From Novosphingobium sp. SG751A (GTDB lineage: Bacteria; Pseudomonadota; Alphaproteobacteria; Sphingomonadales; Sphingomonadaceae): a DNA stretch of 64,000 bases. Shown here piece by piece: positions 54,780 to 63,409 of this stretch. The notes beneath the pieces were generated by a model, which saw only the letters and a list, made by a program, of their open reading frames with translations, did no database searches and was not told the origin of the DNA. The stretch spans positions 62,001-126,000 of the forward strand of contig NZ_JABGCB010000004.1 in assembly GCF_013149295.1 (NCBI RefSeq). Direction: 5' to 3'. Position numbers and translations under genes: made by a program. How positions within the stretch are numbered: position 1 is the first letter of the stretch; every line of letters begins with the position of its first letter.

Positions 54780-56012
54780 TCAGGCCGTCGGCGCCAGATC
54801 CTTCAAAGCCTGCAATACATCGGCAAGGCTTGCTGGATCTGGCCTAGCGCCCGCTTCGACCAGCTTGCGGCCCTGAACGTAATCCTTGACCATATTGACG
54901 CAATCGAGGGCGATGACGCGGCCATCCTTCAGGTAAACCACCGAAAAGGCGCGCTTCGCCGGATCGCCGCGCAGGACGGTCTGATCGAAATCCCGGCTGA
55001 TCCCGGCGGTTTGCAGGCGCAAGTCATACTGGTTCGACCAGAACCATGGGAAAGCCTTATAAGGCTGGGCATTGCCGCAGATCGCCTTGGCCGCGCAGGT
55101 TGCCATGTCATTGGCGTTCTGCACCGATTCCACCCGCATCTCCGCGTCCCCGGCATAAGCGCAGGCAAAGGAGGCGCAATCGCCGATGGCATAGATGTCG
55201 GGCAGGCTGGTGCGGCAATATTCGTCGACCTCGACGCCCGGACCGCCGCGTGCGCCCGCTGCGATCAGCGGGCCGACCGCAGGCACGATGCCAATGCCCA
55301 CGATCACCGCATCTGCCGGGATCACCTCGCCACCGGCCAGCCTGACGCCGGTGACATGGCTCTTGCCCTTCAAGCTTTCCACCGCCGCGCCAAGGCGCAG
55401 ATCGACGCCATGCGCGCGATGTTCGGCCTGATAAAAGGCGGAAAGTTCCTCGCCCGCCACACGGGCCAGCACGCGGGGCAAGGCTTCGAGGAGGGTGACG
55501 CGCAGACCGGGTTTGGACAGCACTGCCGCAGCCTCCAGCCCGATATAGCCGCCGCCGATCACCACGATGTTGCGGATGCCATCGTCCACCTGCGCCATCA
55601 ACCGGTCGCAATCGGCGCGGGTGCGCACAGCGTGGACTCCCTCCAGTTCAGCCCCCGCGCAGGACAACCGGCGCGGATCGCCCCCGGTGGCCCAGACCAG
55701 ACGGCCATAGGCAAAATCCTTGCCATCATCGAGGGTCAGCACCTTGGCCGCGGCATCCACCGCCACCACTTCGCGGCCCAGCATAAAGGTAATGTCCTTT
55801 TCCGCCCAGAACGCGGGCGGGCGGATGTAGAGGCGCTCGAATGTCTTTTCCCGCGCGAAATATTCCTTGGACAGCGGCGGGCGTTCATAGGGATATTCCG
55901 GCTCGCGCCCGATCACGGTGATCGTGCCGGTAAAGCCGTTTTGCCGCAGGGCGATCGCGCATTGCGCCCCGCCATGTCCTGCGCCCACGATGACGATATC
56001 GGCTTTATCCAT
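54780..56012 (-). CDS. FAD-dependent ferredoxin reductase of the pyridine nucleotide-disulfide type
   Basis: The 410-residue protein starts at ATG 56012 ([27 protein letters not shown]-binding Rossmann loop), overlapping the end of pcaD by eight bases. The second Rossmann loop [15 protein letters not shown] binds NAD(P)[16 protein letters not shown] is the FAD-contact block, and [14 protein letters not shown] is typical of ferredoxin/rubredoxin reductases of oxygenase systems (ThcD/BedA-like). As the last gene of the cat-ben operon it probably supplies electrons to BenAB, in place of the usual BenC. A ferredoxin partner is not visible in the window. Confidence 0.87.
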   Translation of the reverse strand: MDKADIVIVGAGHGGAQCAIALRQNGFTGTITVIGREPEYPYERPPLSKEYFAREKTFERLYIRPPAFWAEKDITFMLGREVVAVDAAAKVLTLDDGKDFAYGRLVWATGGDPRRLSCAGAELEGVHAVRTRADCDRLMAQVDDGIRNIVVIGGGYIGLEAAAVLSKPGLRVTLLEALPRVLARVAGEELSAFYQAEHRAHGVDLRLGAAVESLKGKSHVTGVRLAGGEVIPADAVIVGIGIVPAVGPLIAAGARGGPGVEVDEYCRTSLPDIYAIGDCASFACAYAGDAEMRVESVQNANDMATCAAKAICGNAQPYKAFPWFWSNQYDLRLQTAGISRDFDQTVLRGDPAKRAFSVVYLKDGRVIALDCVNMVKDYVQGRKLVEAGARPDPASLADVLQALKDLAPTA

Positions 56013-56787
56013 GGGTCTGAACCTGCAGAAAAGACAGCAAGGCCCCGGCCAGCGCCTCGGGCGCCTCAAGCGGGGCAAGATGGGCGGTGTCGAGCGAGCG
56101 ATGCGCCGCGTTCGGAATATGGGCCAGCAGATGCTCGCCATGTCCGGCAAGGGGCGTGGACGTGTCGCGCGTGCCGGTGATCACCAGCGTGGGGCAGGCG
56201 ATGCCCGCGATACGCCGGGCCAGATCCATATCGCGAATTGCCGCGCCGCATCCGGCATAGCCCTCGGCCTCCATGGCCAGCAACTGACGGCGCACGCTCT
56301 GCCATATCGCAGGGGCGGCGGCATCGGACAGGAAGCGCCCCATAGCCAGATCGGCAATGGCGGCCATGCCCTCGGTCCGGACCTTGGCGATGCGGTCGTT
56401 CCATGATGCCGCATCCATCGCCGCCGAGGTGCAGATCAGCGCCAGATCGCTGATCCTTTTGGGTGCGCGCAGGGCCAGCTCCATGGCCGTCATCCCGCCC
56501 AGCGAGACGCCCGCCACCGCAAAACGTCCCAGCCCCGCCGTATCGGCCACCGCCAGCACATCATCCGCCAGCATCGCCAGCGACATATCCCCCGGTTCGG
56601 CGCAGGACGCTCCATGGCCGCGCGTATCGATACGCAGCAGGGCGAAATCTTCGCGCAGGAAGGGCAGCACCCCATCCCACAGATCCATATCCGTGCCGAT
56701 GGAATTGAGCAGCACCAGCGCGGGCGCATCATCGCGGCCATCGCGTTTCCAATAGATCCGTGCGCCCGGCACATCCGTAAAAGGCAT
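56005..56787 (-). CDS. pcaD: 3-Oxoadipate enol-lactonase
   Basis: The 260-residue alpha/beta-hydrolase converts 3-oxoadipate enol-lactone to 3-oxoadipate. The nucleophile elbow is [14 protein letters not shown], the oxyanion region [20 protein letters not shown] is highly characteristic of PcaD/CatD, and the C-terminal part has [16 protein letters not shown] (Asp) and [13 protein letters not shown] (His). GGGAG lies seven bases before the ATG. The gene follows benD by eleven bases. The catD name would be equally valid in this catechol-branch operon. Confidence 0.9.
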   Translation of the reverse strand: MPFTDVPGARIYWKRDGRDDAPALVLLNSIGTDMDLWDGVLPFLREDFALLRIDTRGHGASCAEPGDMSLAMLADDVLAVADTAGLGRFAVAGVSLGGMTAMELALRAPKRISDLALICTSAAMDAASWNDRIAKVRTEGMAAIADLAMGRFLSDAAAPAIWQSVRRQLLAMEAEGYAGCGAAIRDMDLARRIAGIACPTLVITGTRDTSTPLAGHGEHLLAHIPNAAHRSLDTAHLAPLEAPEALAGALLSFLQVQTHG

Positions 56788-56798
56788 GATGAACTCCC

Positions 56799-57584
56799 TC
56801 AGCCCAGATCGCCGCCCGCCACGGGCAGCACCGATCCGGTGATATAGCTGGCCTCGTCCGAGGCGAGGAACAGGATGGGGGCGATCTGCTCTTCCAGTGT
56901 GGCATAGCGTTTCATGAAGGCCGATTGCGTGACCTGTTCGACCGCCTCAGCCATCCATGCCTGCTCTTGCGCGTTGTCGCCCTCGGCGTTGCGCGGGGTG
57001 CGGCGGGGGGGCGCTTGGGTGCCGCCCGGCGCGGTGGCGACCACGCGGATGCCCGCCGCGGCATATTCCATGGCCAGCGCCTGTGTTATCCCGTTGATCC
57101 CGCCCTTGGCCGCCGAATAGGGCACCCGTCGGATGCCCCGCGTGGCGTTGGAGGAGACATTGACGATGGTGCCGCGCCCTTGGGCCAGCATCGCGGGCAG
57201 CGCGGCATGGCAGCCATAGAGCGTGGGCATCAGCGAGCGACGGATTTCCGCGTCGATCTGGGCTGGCTCAAACTCGGCATAGGGCCGCATCCGGATCGCC
57301 CCGCCGACATTGTTGACCAGAATGTCGATCCGGCCAAACGCCTGGATGGCCGCCGCCATGGCGCGGGCCGCGCCTTCATAGGTTTCAAGGTCGCATAGGA
57401 CCGAGATGGCCTTGCCGCCCGTTGCGATGATGGCTTCCTCGACCTCGGTGACAAAATCGGCGCGGTCGATCAGCGCGACATGCGCGCCTTCGGCCGCCGC
57501 GCGGATCGCCACGCCCGCGCCGATCCCCTGCGCCGCGCCGGTCACGACCATCACCTTGCCCGCGAAACGTCCCTGAAAGATCAC
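56799..57584 (-). CDS. benD: Benzoate cis-diol dehydrogenase (1,6-dihydroxycyclohexa-2,4-diene-1-carboxylate dehydrogenase)
   Basis: This 261-residue short-chain dehydrogenase oxidises and decarboxylates the benzoate cis-diol to catechol. It has the NAD-binding VVTGAAQGIGAGVA, LVNNVGG, Ser in NVSSNATRG and the catalytic YSAAKGG. The insert PRRTPRNAEGDNAQEQAWM before the C-terminal helices is a BenD/XylL feature. The start is GTG at 57584 with GAGGAG nine bases upstream. It lies directly after benB in the operon. Confidence 0.92.
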   Translation of the reverse strand: MIFQGRFAGKVMVVTGAAQGIGAGVAIRAAAEGAHVALIDRADFVTEVEEAIIATGGKAISVLCDLETYEGAARAMAAAIQAFGRIDILVNNVGGAIRMRPYAEFEPAQIDAEIRRSLMPTLYGCHAALPAMLAQGRGTIVNVSSNATRGIRRVPYSAAKGGINGITQALAMEYAAAGIRVVATAPGGTQAPPRRTPRNAEGDNAQEQAWMAEAVEQVTQSAFMKRYATLEEQIAPILFLASDEASYITGSVLPVAGGDLG

Positions 57585-57596
57585 AGCGCTTGCTCC

Positions 57597-58103
57597 TCAG
57601 ACGTGGTAGATGTCGATAACCTGATGAATATAATCGTCTTTCAACACGATCTTCTTCTTCAGGATCTTGGGCGCCGCCCCGCTCGTGTCCAGCGTCAGGA
57701 ACGTGGTCCCGAAAAACTGCGCGGTCTGCTGATAGCGATGGCTGAGCGTGTGCCAGTTATAGCGCAGGTCGAGCGTTCCCTCGCCATGCCCCAACACCTC
57801 GACATTGGCGATGAAATGGGCCGTGCGCGCCTCGGGCGTGCTGGCCGAGGAGCGTTCAGTGTTGAGCCGATAGACCCGGTCCTCCAGCCCCTTGCGGTTG
57901 GCGTAATAGATCAGCGAGATCTCGCGCTGCGGGTCGGTGGTCAGCGCGTCATCGTCGGTCCATGCCGGCATCCAATATTCGGAATTTTCAGCATAGCATT
58001 CCAGCCACGTGTCAAAATCGCGGTCATCCAGCAGCCGAGCCTCGCGGTAGAGGAAGGCGCAGATTTCGGCATAGGACAGGGATTGTTCGAGGGCGATTGT
58101 CAT
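57597..58103 (-). CDS. benB: Benzoate 1,2-dioxygenase small (beta) subunit
   Basis: The 168-residue structural subunit of the ring-hydroxylating dioxygenase contains ICAFLYREARLLDDRDFDTWLECYAENSEYWMPAW and ends KDDYIHQVIDIYHV, both well conserved in BenB. It packs with BenA in a hexamer and has no cofactor. Its ATG overlaps the benA stop by four bases (ATGA), so the two are translationally coupled, ensuring equal amounts. Confidence 0.93.
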   Translation of the reverse strand: MTIALEQSLSYAEICAFLYREARLLDDRDFDTWLECYAENSEYWMPAWTDDDALTTDPQREISLIYYANRKGLEDRVYRLNTERSSASTPEARTAHFIANVEVLGHGEGTLDLRYNWHTLSHRYQQTAQFFGTTFLTLDTSGAAPKILKKKIVLKDDYIHQVIDIYHV

Positions 58104-59449
58104 TGCGCCGCCTCCATCATCGCATGGCCGTCGCGGGTCAGGCCCTCCATCATGATCTGCGCCCAGAATTCATGCTGGCGCACGAACAGGCCCTCGTCCT
58201 CGCTGCGCTCGCTCGACAGCAGGGGGTTCATGCCCATCGCGGCGGCATTGGCGTCAGGCCCCGCGATCCAGCGGGAGGCGCCCCGGCTCAGGTCATTCCA
58301 CAGGCCGCCTGCGCCCTCATAGGCCGACTGGCAGGAGCGAAATTCCTCCAGATCATCGGGCGTGCCCATGCCCGACACGTTGAAGAAATCCTCATATTGC
58401 CGGATGCGATGGGCGCGATCTTCGGAGCTTTCGCCGCGCGGGGCATAGCAATAGATCGTGACTTCGGTGGTGTGGACGTCGATGGGGCGCACCACGCGGA
58501 TCTGGGTGGAGAACTGATCCATCAGGAACACATTGGGATAGAGCGCCAGATTGCGCGTCTGCTCCAGAATAAACCGCGCCCGGTCTGCACCGAGGCGTTC
58601 CTCAAGCTGATCTTTCAGATGCCACACGGGGCGCACTTCAGGGTTCAGCACCTGGGTCCAGAGCAGAATATGGCCATGTTCAAAGCCATAGACCCCGCTG
58701 GCCGGAGCCTTGGACCAACCATTGGCGTCGACCGCCTTGGTGCCGCCCTCGGCGCGGCGGCCCATGGTGGACTGATAGTTTTCGTGGACCGAGCTGACGT
58801 GATAGCCGTCACAGCCATTCTCCATCTGCATCTTCCAATTGCCATCGAACGTGTAGGTCGAATTGCCGGTCAGCACTTCGAGCCCTTCAGGCGCCTGATC
58901 GACCATCTGGTCGATGATGACCTTGGCCTCGCCCAGATGATCGGCAAGCGGCAGGACATCATGGTTGAGCGAGCCGAAGATGAAGCCGCGATAGCTTTCC
59001 ACCCGCACGCGGGTCAGATCATGCGAACCTTCATGGTTGAAGCTATCGGGATAGGCCCCGGTGCTGGCGTCCTTGGCGCGCAGCAGCTTGCCGTCGGTCT
59101 TGAAGCTCCAGCCGTGGAAGGGACATACGAAAAGCGGCTGATTGCCCCGCTTGCGACGGCACAGTTTCGCGCCGCGATGCGCGCAGGCATTGACCAGGCA
59201 GTTCAGAGCGCCATCCTTGGCCCGGTTCAGGATCACCGGCGTGCGCCCGATCCACGCCGTCAGATAGTCATTCTTGTTCTCGATCTGGCTTTCATGGGCC
59301 AGATAGACCCAATTGCTCTCGAAGATATATTTCATCTCCAGTTCGAACAGCTCCGGGTCGGTGAAAACATCGCGGCGGCAACGGAAGATGCCGGTTGCCG
59401 GATCATCCACCACGGCGCCGGCAATACGCTGGATCAGGCCTTCGTCCAT
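58100..59449 (-). CDS. benA: Benzoate 1,2-dioxygenase large (alpha) subunit
   Basis: The 449-residue catalytic subunit adds both atoms of oxygen to benzoate at C1-C2. The Rieske cluster ligands are C89, H91, C109 and H112 (CAHRGAKLC ... CPFHGW). The mononuclear iron site is NGCDGYHVSSVHENY, and QFSTQIRVVRPIDVHTTEVTIYCYAP is typical of BenA/XylX. ATG 59449 (GAGAGGGAC upstream) gives the normal family length; the open frame to 59641 runs into catA and is not used. No BenC-type reductase follows; a different reductase lies at the end of the operon. Confidence 0.94.
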   Translation of the reverse strand: MDEGLIQRIAGAVVDDPATGIFRCRRDVFTDPELFELEMKYIFESNWVYLAHESQIENKNDYLTAWIGRTPVILNRAKDGALNCLVNACAHRGAKLCRRKRGNQPLFVCPFHGWSFKTDGKLLRAKDASTGAYPDSFNHEGSHDLTRVRVESYRGFIFGSLNHDVLPLADHLGEAKVIIDQMVDQAPEGLEVLTGNSTYTFDGNWKMQMENGCDGYHVSSVHENYQSTMGRRAEGGTKAVDANGWSKAPASGVYGFEHGHILLWTQVLNPEVRPVWHLKDQLEERLGADRARFILEQTRNLALYPNVFLMDQFSTQIRVVRPIDVHTTEVTIYCYAPRGESSEDRAHRIRQYEDFFNVSGMGTPDDLEEFRSCQSAYEGAGGLWNDLSRGASRWIAGPDANAAAMGMNPLLSSERSEDEGLFVRQHEFWAQIMMEGLTRDGHAMMEAAQ

Positions 59450-59462
59450 GGTCCCTCTCCCC

Positions 59463-60377
59463 TCAGGCGTTTTCGACGGCGGGCTGGGCCTGCGCCCGGC
59501 TGCGCGAGGAGAAGCCTTCATCGCCTGCGTCATGGGCGCGCTGAAGCTGGAAATCGAAGGCGATATAGGCCGCATCGCCCTGACGGTTGGGCACGGGCAG
59601 CAGGCCCTCGCGGGTGCCGAAGGCGAAATCGTCGGCGGCAAAGGGATCGTCGCCGAAATTGATCTGCGTGGTCAGCGTGCGATAGCCGGGCGCCTCGATG
59701 AAGAAATGGACATGGGCGGGGCGGTTGCCATGGCGGCCCAGCGCCTGCATCAGCTGATCGGTCGCGCCCTGCGGGGGCACGGAATAGCCGCTCGGCTGCT
59801 TGGAATGAAAGGCATAGCGCCCGTCCCCGCCCAGCTTGATGCGGCGGCGGTTGTTGAAGGGGGTCTGCTCGCCGGTGGGGTCGAAATGCGAATACCAGCC
59901 CTGCGAATTGGCGTGCCAGACGTGAAGAATGGCATTCTGGACAGGTTCTCCATCCGGCCCGGTCACGGCGCCGGTCATGTGCAGCACCTGCGTGCCTTCG
60001 TCGGGGTCGGTGCTCAGGTTCACATTGCCCTCGACCAGCGGGGCGCCTGCGACATAGAGCGGGCCTTCGATGGTGCGCGGCGTGCCGCCGGTCAGGCCTG
60101 CTTCGGCATCCTTGGCGTCCATGTAGAGGTCGAGGAAATGCTCGATGCCGGTGCCCGGCACGATCAGGCCGATTTCGCCCGCGCCATCGGCCAGAAACTT
60201 CATCGCCAGCCAGAATTCGCTTTCCGAAATATCATGGCGCACGATCAGTTCCATCGCCGACTGAAACAGGTCGCGCATGATGGCCTTGAAACGGGGATTG
60301 CCGCCGCTCTCGTTCAGGCCTGCGGCGCGGTCGAGCAACTGCTGAATTTCGGGGGTTTTTACGAAGCTAACGTCCAT
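59463..60377 (-). CDS. catA: Catechol 1,2-dioxygenase
   Basis: The 304-residue intradiol enzyme cleaves catechol to cis,cis-muconate. The Fe(III) ligands are visible at Tyr162 (GWYSHFDPT), Tyr198 (PSGYSVP), His222 and His224 (RPAHVHFFIEAPGY), within two residues of the numbering of characterised enzymes. The helical N-terminal dimerisation part is present. GGGAGAG lies upstream of the ATG. It lies between catC and benA, so ring formation and cleavage are made from one transcript. Its substrate range could include methylcatechols, which is common in the family. Confidence 0.95.
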   Translation of the reverse strand: MDVSFVKTPEIQQLLDRAAGLNESGGNPRFKAIMRDLFQSAMELIVRHDISESEFWLAMKFLADGAGEIGLIVPGTGIEHFLDLYMDAKDAEAGLTGGTPRTIEGPLYVAGAPLVEGNVNLSTDPDEGTQVLHMTGAVTGPDGEPVQNAILHVWHANSQGWYSHFDPTGEQTPFNNRRRIKLGGDGRYAFHSKQPSGYSVPPQGATDQLMQALGRHGNRPAHVHFFIEAPGYRTLTTQINFGDDPFAADDFAFGTREGLLPVPNRQGDAAYIAFDFQLQRAHDAGDEGFSSRSRAQAQPAVENA

Positions 60378-60400
60378 TTTATACTCTCCCGGTAAAGTGG

Positions 60401-60691
60401 TTAACGGTCATCCTCATGGATGGCCGAAGGATGGCGGCACAGCGGCGTCACCGTCATGGTGATGAAGGGGTAAAGCGGCAGCGCGATCAGCAGATCGTGG
60501 AGCGCGGCATTGCTCTCGACGTCAAAGATCGAGACATTCGAATAGAGCCCGGCCTTGCGCCAGATATGGCGCCATACGCCCGATGCCTGAAGCGTTTGGG
60601 AATAGGCCTTTTCCTCGGCCTTGATCCGGTCCGCTTCGACCGGGTCAAAGTCGTGGGGGATGTTGACGTCCATTTCGACCATGAACAGCAT
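60401..60691 (-). CDS. catC: Muconolactone delta-isomerase
   Basis: This 96-residue enzyme turns muconolactone into 3-oxoadipate enol-lactone. MLFMVEMDVNIPHDFDP is the diagnostic start, with KAEEKAYSQTLQASGVWRHIWRKAGLYSNVSIFDVESN and LPLYPFITMTVTPLCRHPS following. It assembles as a decamer in known cases. It follows catB by five bases and precedes catA by 23, in the usual pathway order. Confidence 0.95.
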   Translation of the reverse strand: MLFMVEMDVNIPHDFDPVEADRIKAEEKAYSQTLQASGVWRHIWRKAGLYSNVSIFDVESNAALHDLLIALPLYPFITMTVTPLCRHPSAIHEDDR

Positions 60692-60696
60692 GGGGT

Positions 60697-61854
60697 TCAG
60701 GCTCCTGCGCCGATGGGGTGAAGGGTGGGGGCGGCGCGATCACGGCGGAAGTGCGCCAGCTTGTCTGCATCGAGCGTGACGCCCAGGCCGGGGCCTTGCG
60801 GCAGGCTCAGCGAGAAATCGCCATAGGCCAGCGGTTCGGACAGGATTTCCTCGGTCTGGAGCAGGGGGCCGAACAGCTCGGTCCCCCATGCCAGTTCGGG
60901 CAGCGTGGCAAAAACATGGGCCGAGGCGATGGTGCCGATGCCGCCTTCCAGCATCGTGCCGCCATAGAGGCCGATGCCCGATGCCGCGCCGATGGCGGCG
61001 ACCTCGGCGGTGGCGAAAAGCCCGCCCGATTGCGCGATCTTCAGCGCAAAGACGCCCGCCGCATGGGCCGAGGCGATGCGCATCGCGCTGCGTGGCCCGT
61101 GCAGCGCCTCGTCGGCCATCAGCGCCACGGGTTGCGATTGCGACAGGCGCGCCATGGAGGCAATGTCATCGCCCGCAATCGGCTGTTCGACCAGTTCGCA
61201 GCCCACATCATGCAGCATCGCCATGCCCAGCTTGGCCTGGGCTTCGCTCCAGTTCTGGTTGACATCGACCCGCACGCTGGCCCGATTGCCCAGCGCTTTG
61301 CAGATAGCGCCGACATGGGCAACATCCTCGCGCACCTCGCGCTTGCCGATCTTCAGTTTGAAGATCCGGTGGCGGCGCCGGTCGAGCATTTCCTCGCCTT
61401 CGGCAATGTCGCGCGCCGTATCGCCGCTGGCCAGCGTCCATGCCACCGGCAGGCTCTCGCGCCGCCGCCCGCCGCCGATCAGCTCAGAAACGGGCACGCC
61501 CAGACGCTTGCCCGCCATATCGAGCAGCGCCGTTTCCACCGCGCATTTGGCGAAATGGTTGCCGCGCACGCATTTGGCCACCTTGGCCATCGTCGCGCCC
61601 ACCTGCGCAATGTCGCAGGTTTGCAGGACCGGGACGATATAGGCGTCGATGGCCGACTTGATGCTTTCGGGGCTTTCCTCGCCATAGCTCAGGCCGCCGA
61701 TGGTGGTGCCTTCGCCGATCCCTTCGACCCCATCGGCATCGATCAGGCGGACGATGACCATCGATTGGTAATGCATGGTGGCCATGGCCAGCACATGCGG
61801 GCGGATGGTCGGCACATCGACGATATAGGTATCGGAAAGATCCAGGGTAGCCAT
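60697..61854 (-). CDS. catB: cis,cis-Muconate cycloisomerase
   Basis: The 385-residue enolase-superfamily enzyme converts cis,cis-muconate to muconolactone. The catalytic KxK motif is FKLKIG (Lys166, Lys168). Metal ligands are Asp197 (VDVNQNW), Glu223 (VEQPIAG) and Asp248 (MADEAL), one off the Pseudomonas numbering. ALKIAQSGG carries the opposite lysine. GGAG is upstream of the ATG. It is the first gene of the cat-ben operon and faces catR. The operator ATAC-N7-GTAT is about 90-105 bases upstream. Confidence 0.95.
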   Translation of the reverse strand: MATLDLSDTYIVDVPTIRPHVLAMATMHYQSMVIVRLIDADGVEGIGEGTTIGGLSYGEESPESIKSAIDAYIVPVLQTCDIAQVGATMAKVAKCVRGNHFAKCAVETALLDMAGKRLGVPVSELIGGGRRRESLPVAWTLASGDTARDIAEGEEMLDRRRHRIFKLKIGKREVREDVAHVGAICKALGNRASVRVDVNQNWSEAQAKLGMAMLHDVGCELVEQPIAGDDIASMARLSQSQPVALMADEALHGPRSAMRIASAHAAGVFALKIAQSGGLFATAEVAAIGAASGIGLYGGTMLEGGIGTIASAHVFATLPELAWGTELFGPLLQTEEILSEPLAYGDFSLSLPQGPGLGVTLDADKLAHFRRDRAAPTLHPIGAGA

Positions 61855-61944
61855 TGCGGCGACTCTCCGTAAGGATTAGTTGACTTGGGGATCTTGGTAG
61901 TTTTTCCGGCGCCCTTCGGCAAAGATCAATGCGGTGTCAGCCTG

Positions 61945-61959
61945 ATACCTGTGAGGTAT
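61945..61959. promoter_or_regulatory. CatM/BenM-type LysR operator (ATAC-N7-GTAT)
   Basis: ATACCTGTGAGGTAT matches exactly the ATAC-N7-GTAT consensus known for the BenM and CatM regulators of Acinetobacter. It lies three bases before the catR start and about 90 bases before catB, a position fitting activation of the operon and repression of catR itself. Confidence 0.75.
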
Positions 61960-61962
61960 GAA

Positions 61963-62895
61963 ATGATCGATTTGCGGCTCCTGCGCTACTTCGTCGCCGT
62001 GACCGAAGAGGGCAATTTCCACCGCGCGGCCGAAAGGCTGCATATCGCTCAGCCACCCCTGTCGCGCGCGATACAACAGCTTGAGGTCGATGTCGGCTCA
62101 TCCTTGCTGGACCGCACCGCACGGCCCCTGCGGCTGACGCCGGTGGGCAAGCTGCTCTATTCGCAGGCCCTCCAGATGCTGGCCCGGATGGAGGATCTGC
62201 AAACCATGGTGCGCGCGGCGGCCACCAGCAAGCGGCGGCGGCTGGTGCTGGGTTTTGTTGCCTCGACCATCTATGCGCGCCTGCCTGAACTGATCCGCGA
62301 ATTTCGCAAGGCGGCCAGCGATGTCGAACTGGTGATGGTGGAAAGCACCACGCTGGATCAGATCGCCGCGCTTAAAGACGGGCGGATCGACATCGGTTTT
62401 GGCCGGATACGTTTCGACGATCCCGCCGTGCGCCGGATCATCCTGCGCCATGAACGGCTGATCGCGGCCTTTCCGATGGACCACCCGCTGGCCCGGCAGG
62501 CGGGACCGGTCTCGCTCAAGGAATTGGCCGATGAGCCGCAGATCCTCTATCCGCGCTCGCCGCGCCCCAGCTATGCCGATCAGGTGATTTCGCTGTTCCG
62601 CGACCATGCCATCGAGCCGCGCATCGTCCATGAAGCGCGCGAATTGCAGATTGCCATCGGATTGGTCGCCGCCGAGGAGGGCATCGCGATCGTGCCGGAA
62701 TCGGTGCGCCGCGCGCGCAGCCACGATGTCGCCTATCGCGAACTGGCCGAACCGGCGACCTCGCCCATCATCATGAGCCATCGCGCCGGGGATACCTCGC
62801 CCGAACTGGAACTGATGGGATCGGTCATCGCGCGCATGTATGAGGAATGGGGCTATGGCGTGCCGGCGGGCCTGCGCGTATCCGGCGGGGCATGA
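61963..62895 (+). CDS. catR: LysR-type regulator of the cat-ben operon (CatR/CatM/BenM-like)
   Basis: The 310-residue regulator starts at ATG 61963 (MIDLRLLRYFVAVTEEGNFHRAAERLHIAQPPLSRAIQQLE), with GAGG nearby that forms part of the operator. The frame extends to 61885, but that start would cross the operator. The ligand domain includes LVLGFVASTIYARLPELIREF and EARELQIAIGLVAAEEGIAIVPESV, as in CatM/BenM. In these proteins muconate, and for BenM also benzoate, is the inducer. Divergent position and operator support control of catBCA-benABD. Confidence 0.9.
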   Translation: MIDLRLLRYFVAVTEEGNFHRAAERLHIAQPPLSRAIQQLEVDVGSSLLDRTARPLRLTPVGKLLYSQALQMLARMEDLQTMVRAAATSKRRRLVLGFVASTIYARLPELIREFRKAASDVELVMVESTTLDQIAALKDGRIDIGFGRIRFDDPAVRRIILRHERLIAAFPMDHPLARQAGPVSLKELADEPQILYPRSPRPSYADQVISLFRDHAIEPRIVHEARELQIAIGLVAAEEGIAIVPESVRRARSHDVAYRELAEPATSPIIMSHRAGDTSPELELMGSVIARMYEEWGYGVPAGLRVSGGA

Positions 62896-62901
62896 TGAAA
62901 A

Positions 62902-62912
62902 GCGTTCAACGC
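62902..62912. repeat. Short dyad GCGTTCAACGC after catR
   Basis: This perfect 11-bp dyad with a central C starts six bases after the catR stop, inside a looser AAAGCG/CGCTTT pairing. It is a weak terminator or operator candidate for the cupin gene. Confidence 0.35.
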
Positions 62913-62992
62913 GGCGTGAAGCGCTTTGCATCTCAATCGCGTGATGTCGGTATGCTAATCGCGGGCCTTGTCAATTTTTGAGGAAATGGCCG

Positions 62993-63403
62993 ATGTTGCT
63001 CAAACCTGCCGGATCGATCCCTTCGCAAATCGGCCCTGCCGACTGGTTTACCGGGGCGGTGCGGATCGACATGCTCAATGTCGCGCCAGAGCCGGCGCGC
63101 CATTCCTGCGCTGCGGTCACTTTCGAGCCGGGCGCGCGCACCGCATGGCACACCCATCCGCTGGGCCAGACCTTGATCGTGACGGCGGGCTGCGGATGGA
63201 CCCAATGCGAGGGCGAGCCGGTGCATATCATCCGTGCGGGCGATGTCATCTGGTGTCCGCCGGGCCATAAACACTGGCATGGCGCGACCAGCACCACCGC
63301 CATGACTCATATTGCGGTGCAGGAATCGCTGAACGGCACGCCGGTCCACTGGCTGGAGCATGTGAGTCAGGAGGATTACCTTGGCGGCCTGAACGCGGTA
63401 TAG
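62993..63403 (+). CDS. Cupin of the manganese-dependent (R)-hydroxynitrile lyase family
   Basis: The 136-residue single-cupin protein starts at ATG 62993 behind GAGGA. Key residues line up with the GtHNL family from memory: metal ligands His53, His55, Gln59 ([10 protein letters not shown]) and His94 (GHKHWHG), and active-site positions Ala40, Val42 and Gln110. The family cleaves mandelonitrile to benzaldehyde and cyanide, at least in vitro; the natural role is unclear. A mandelonitrile-to-benzoate link with the neighbouring ben operon is attractive but inferred. It precedes a LysR gene by seven bases. Confidence 0.8.
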   Translation: MLLKPAGSIPSQIGPADWFTGAVRIDMLNVAPEPARHSCAAVTFEPGARTAWHTHPLGQTLIVTAGCGWTQCEGEPVHIIRAGDVIWCPPGHKHWHGATSTTAMTHIAVQESLNGTPVHWLEHVSQEDYLGGLNAV

Positions 63404-63409
63404 GCCCCC

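Noticed and set aside
57962..59662. 566-codon plus-strand frame opposite benA and benB
   Set aside because: It is a shadow of a conserved operon and has no start signal or recognisable domain.
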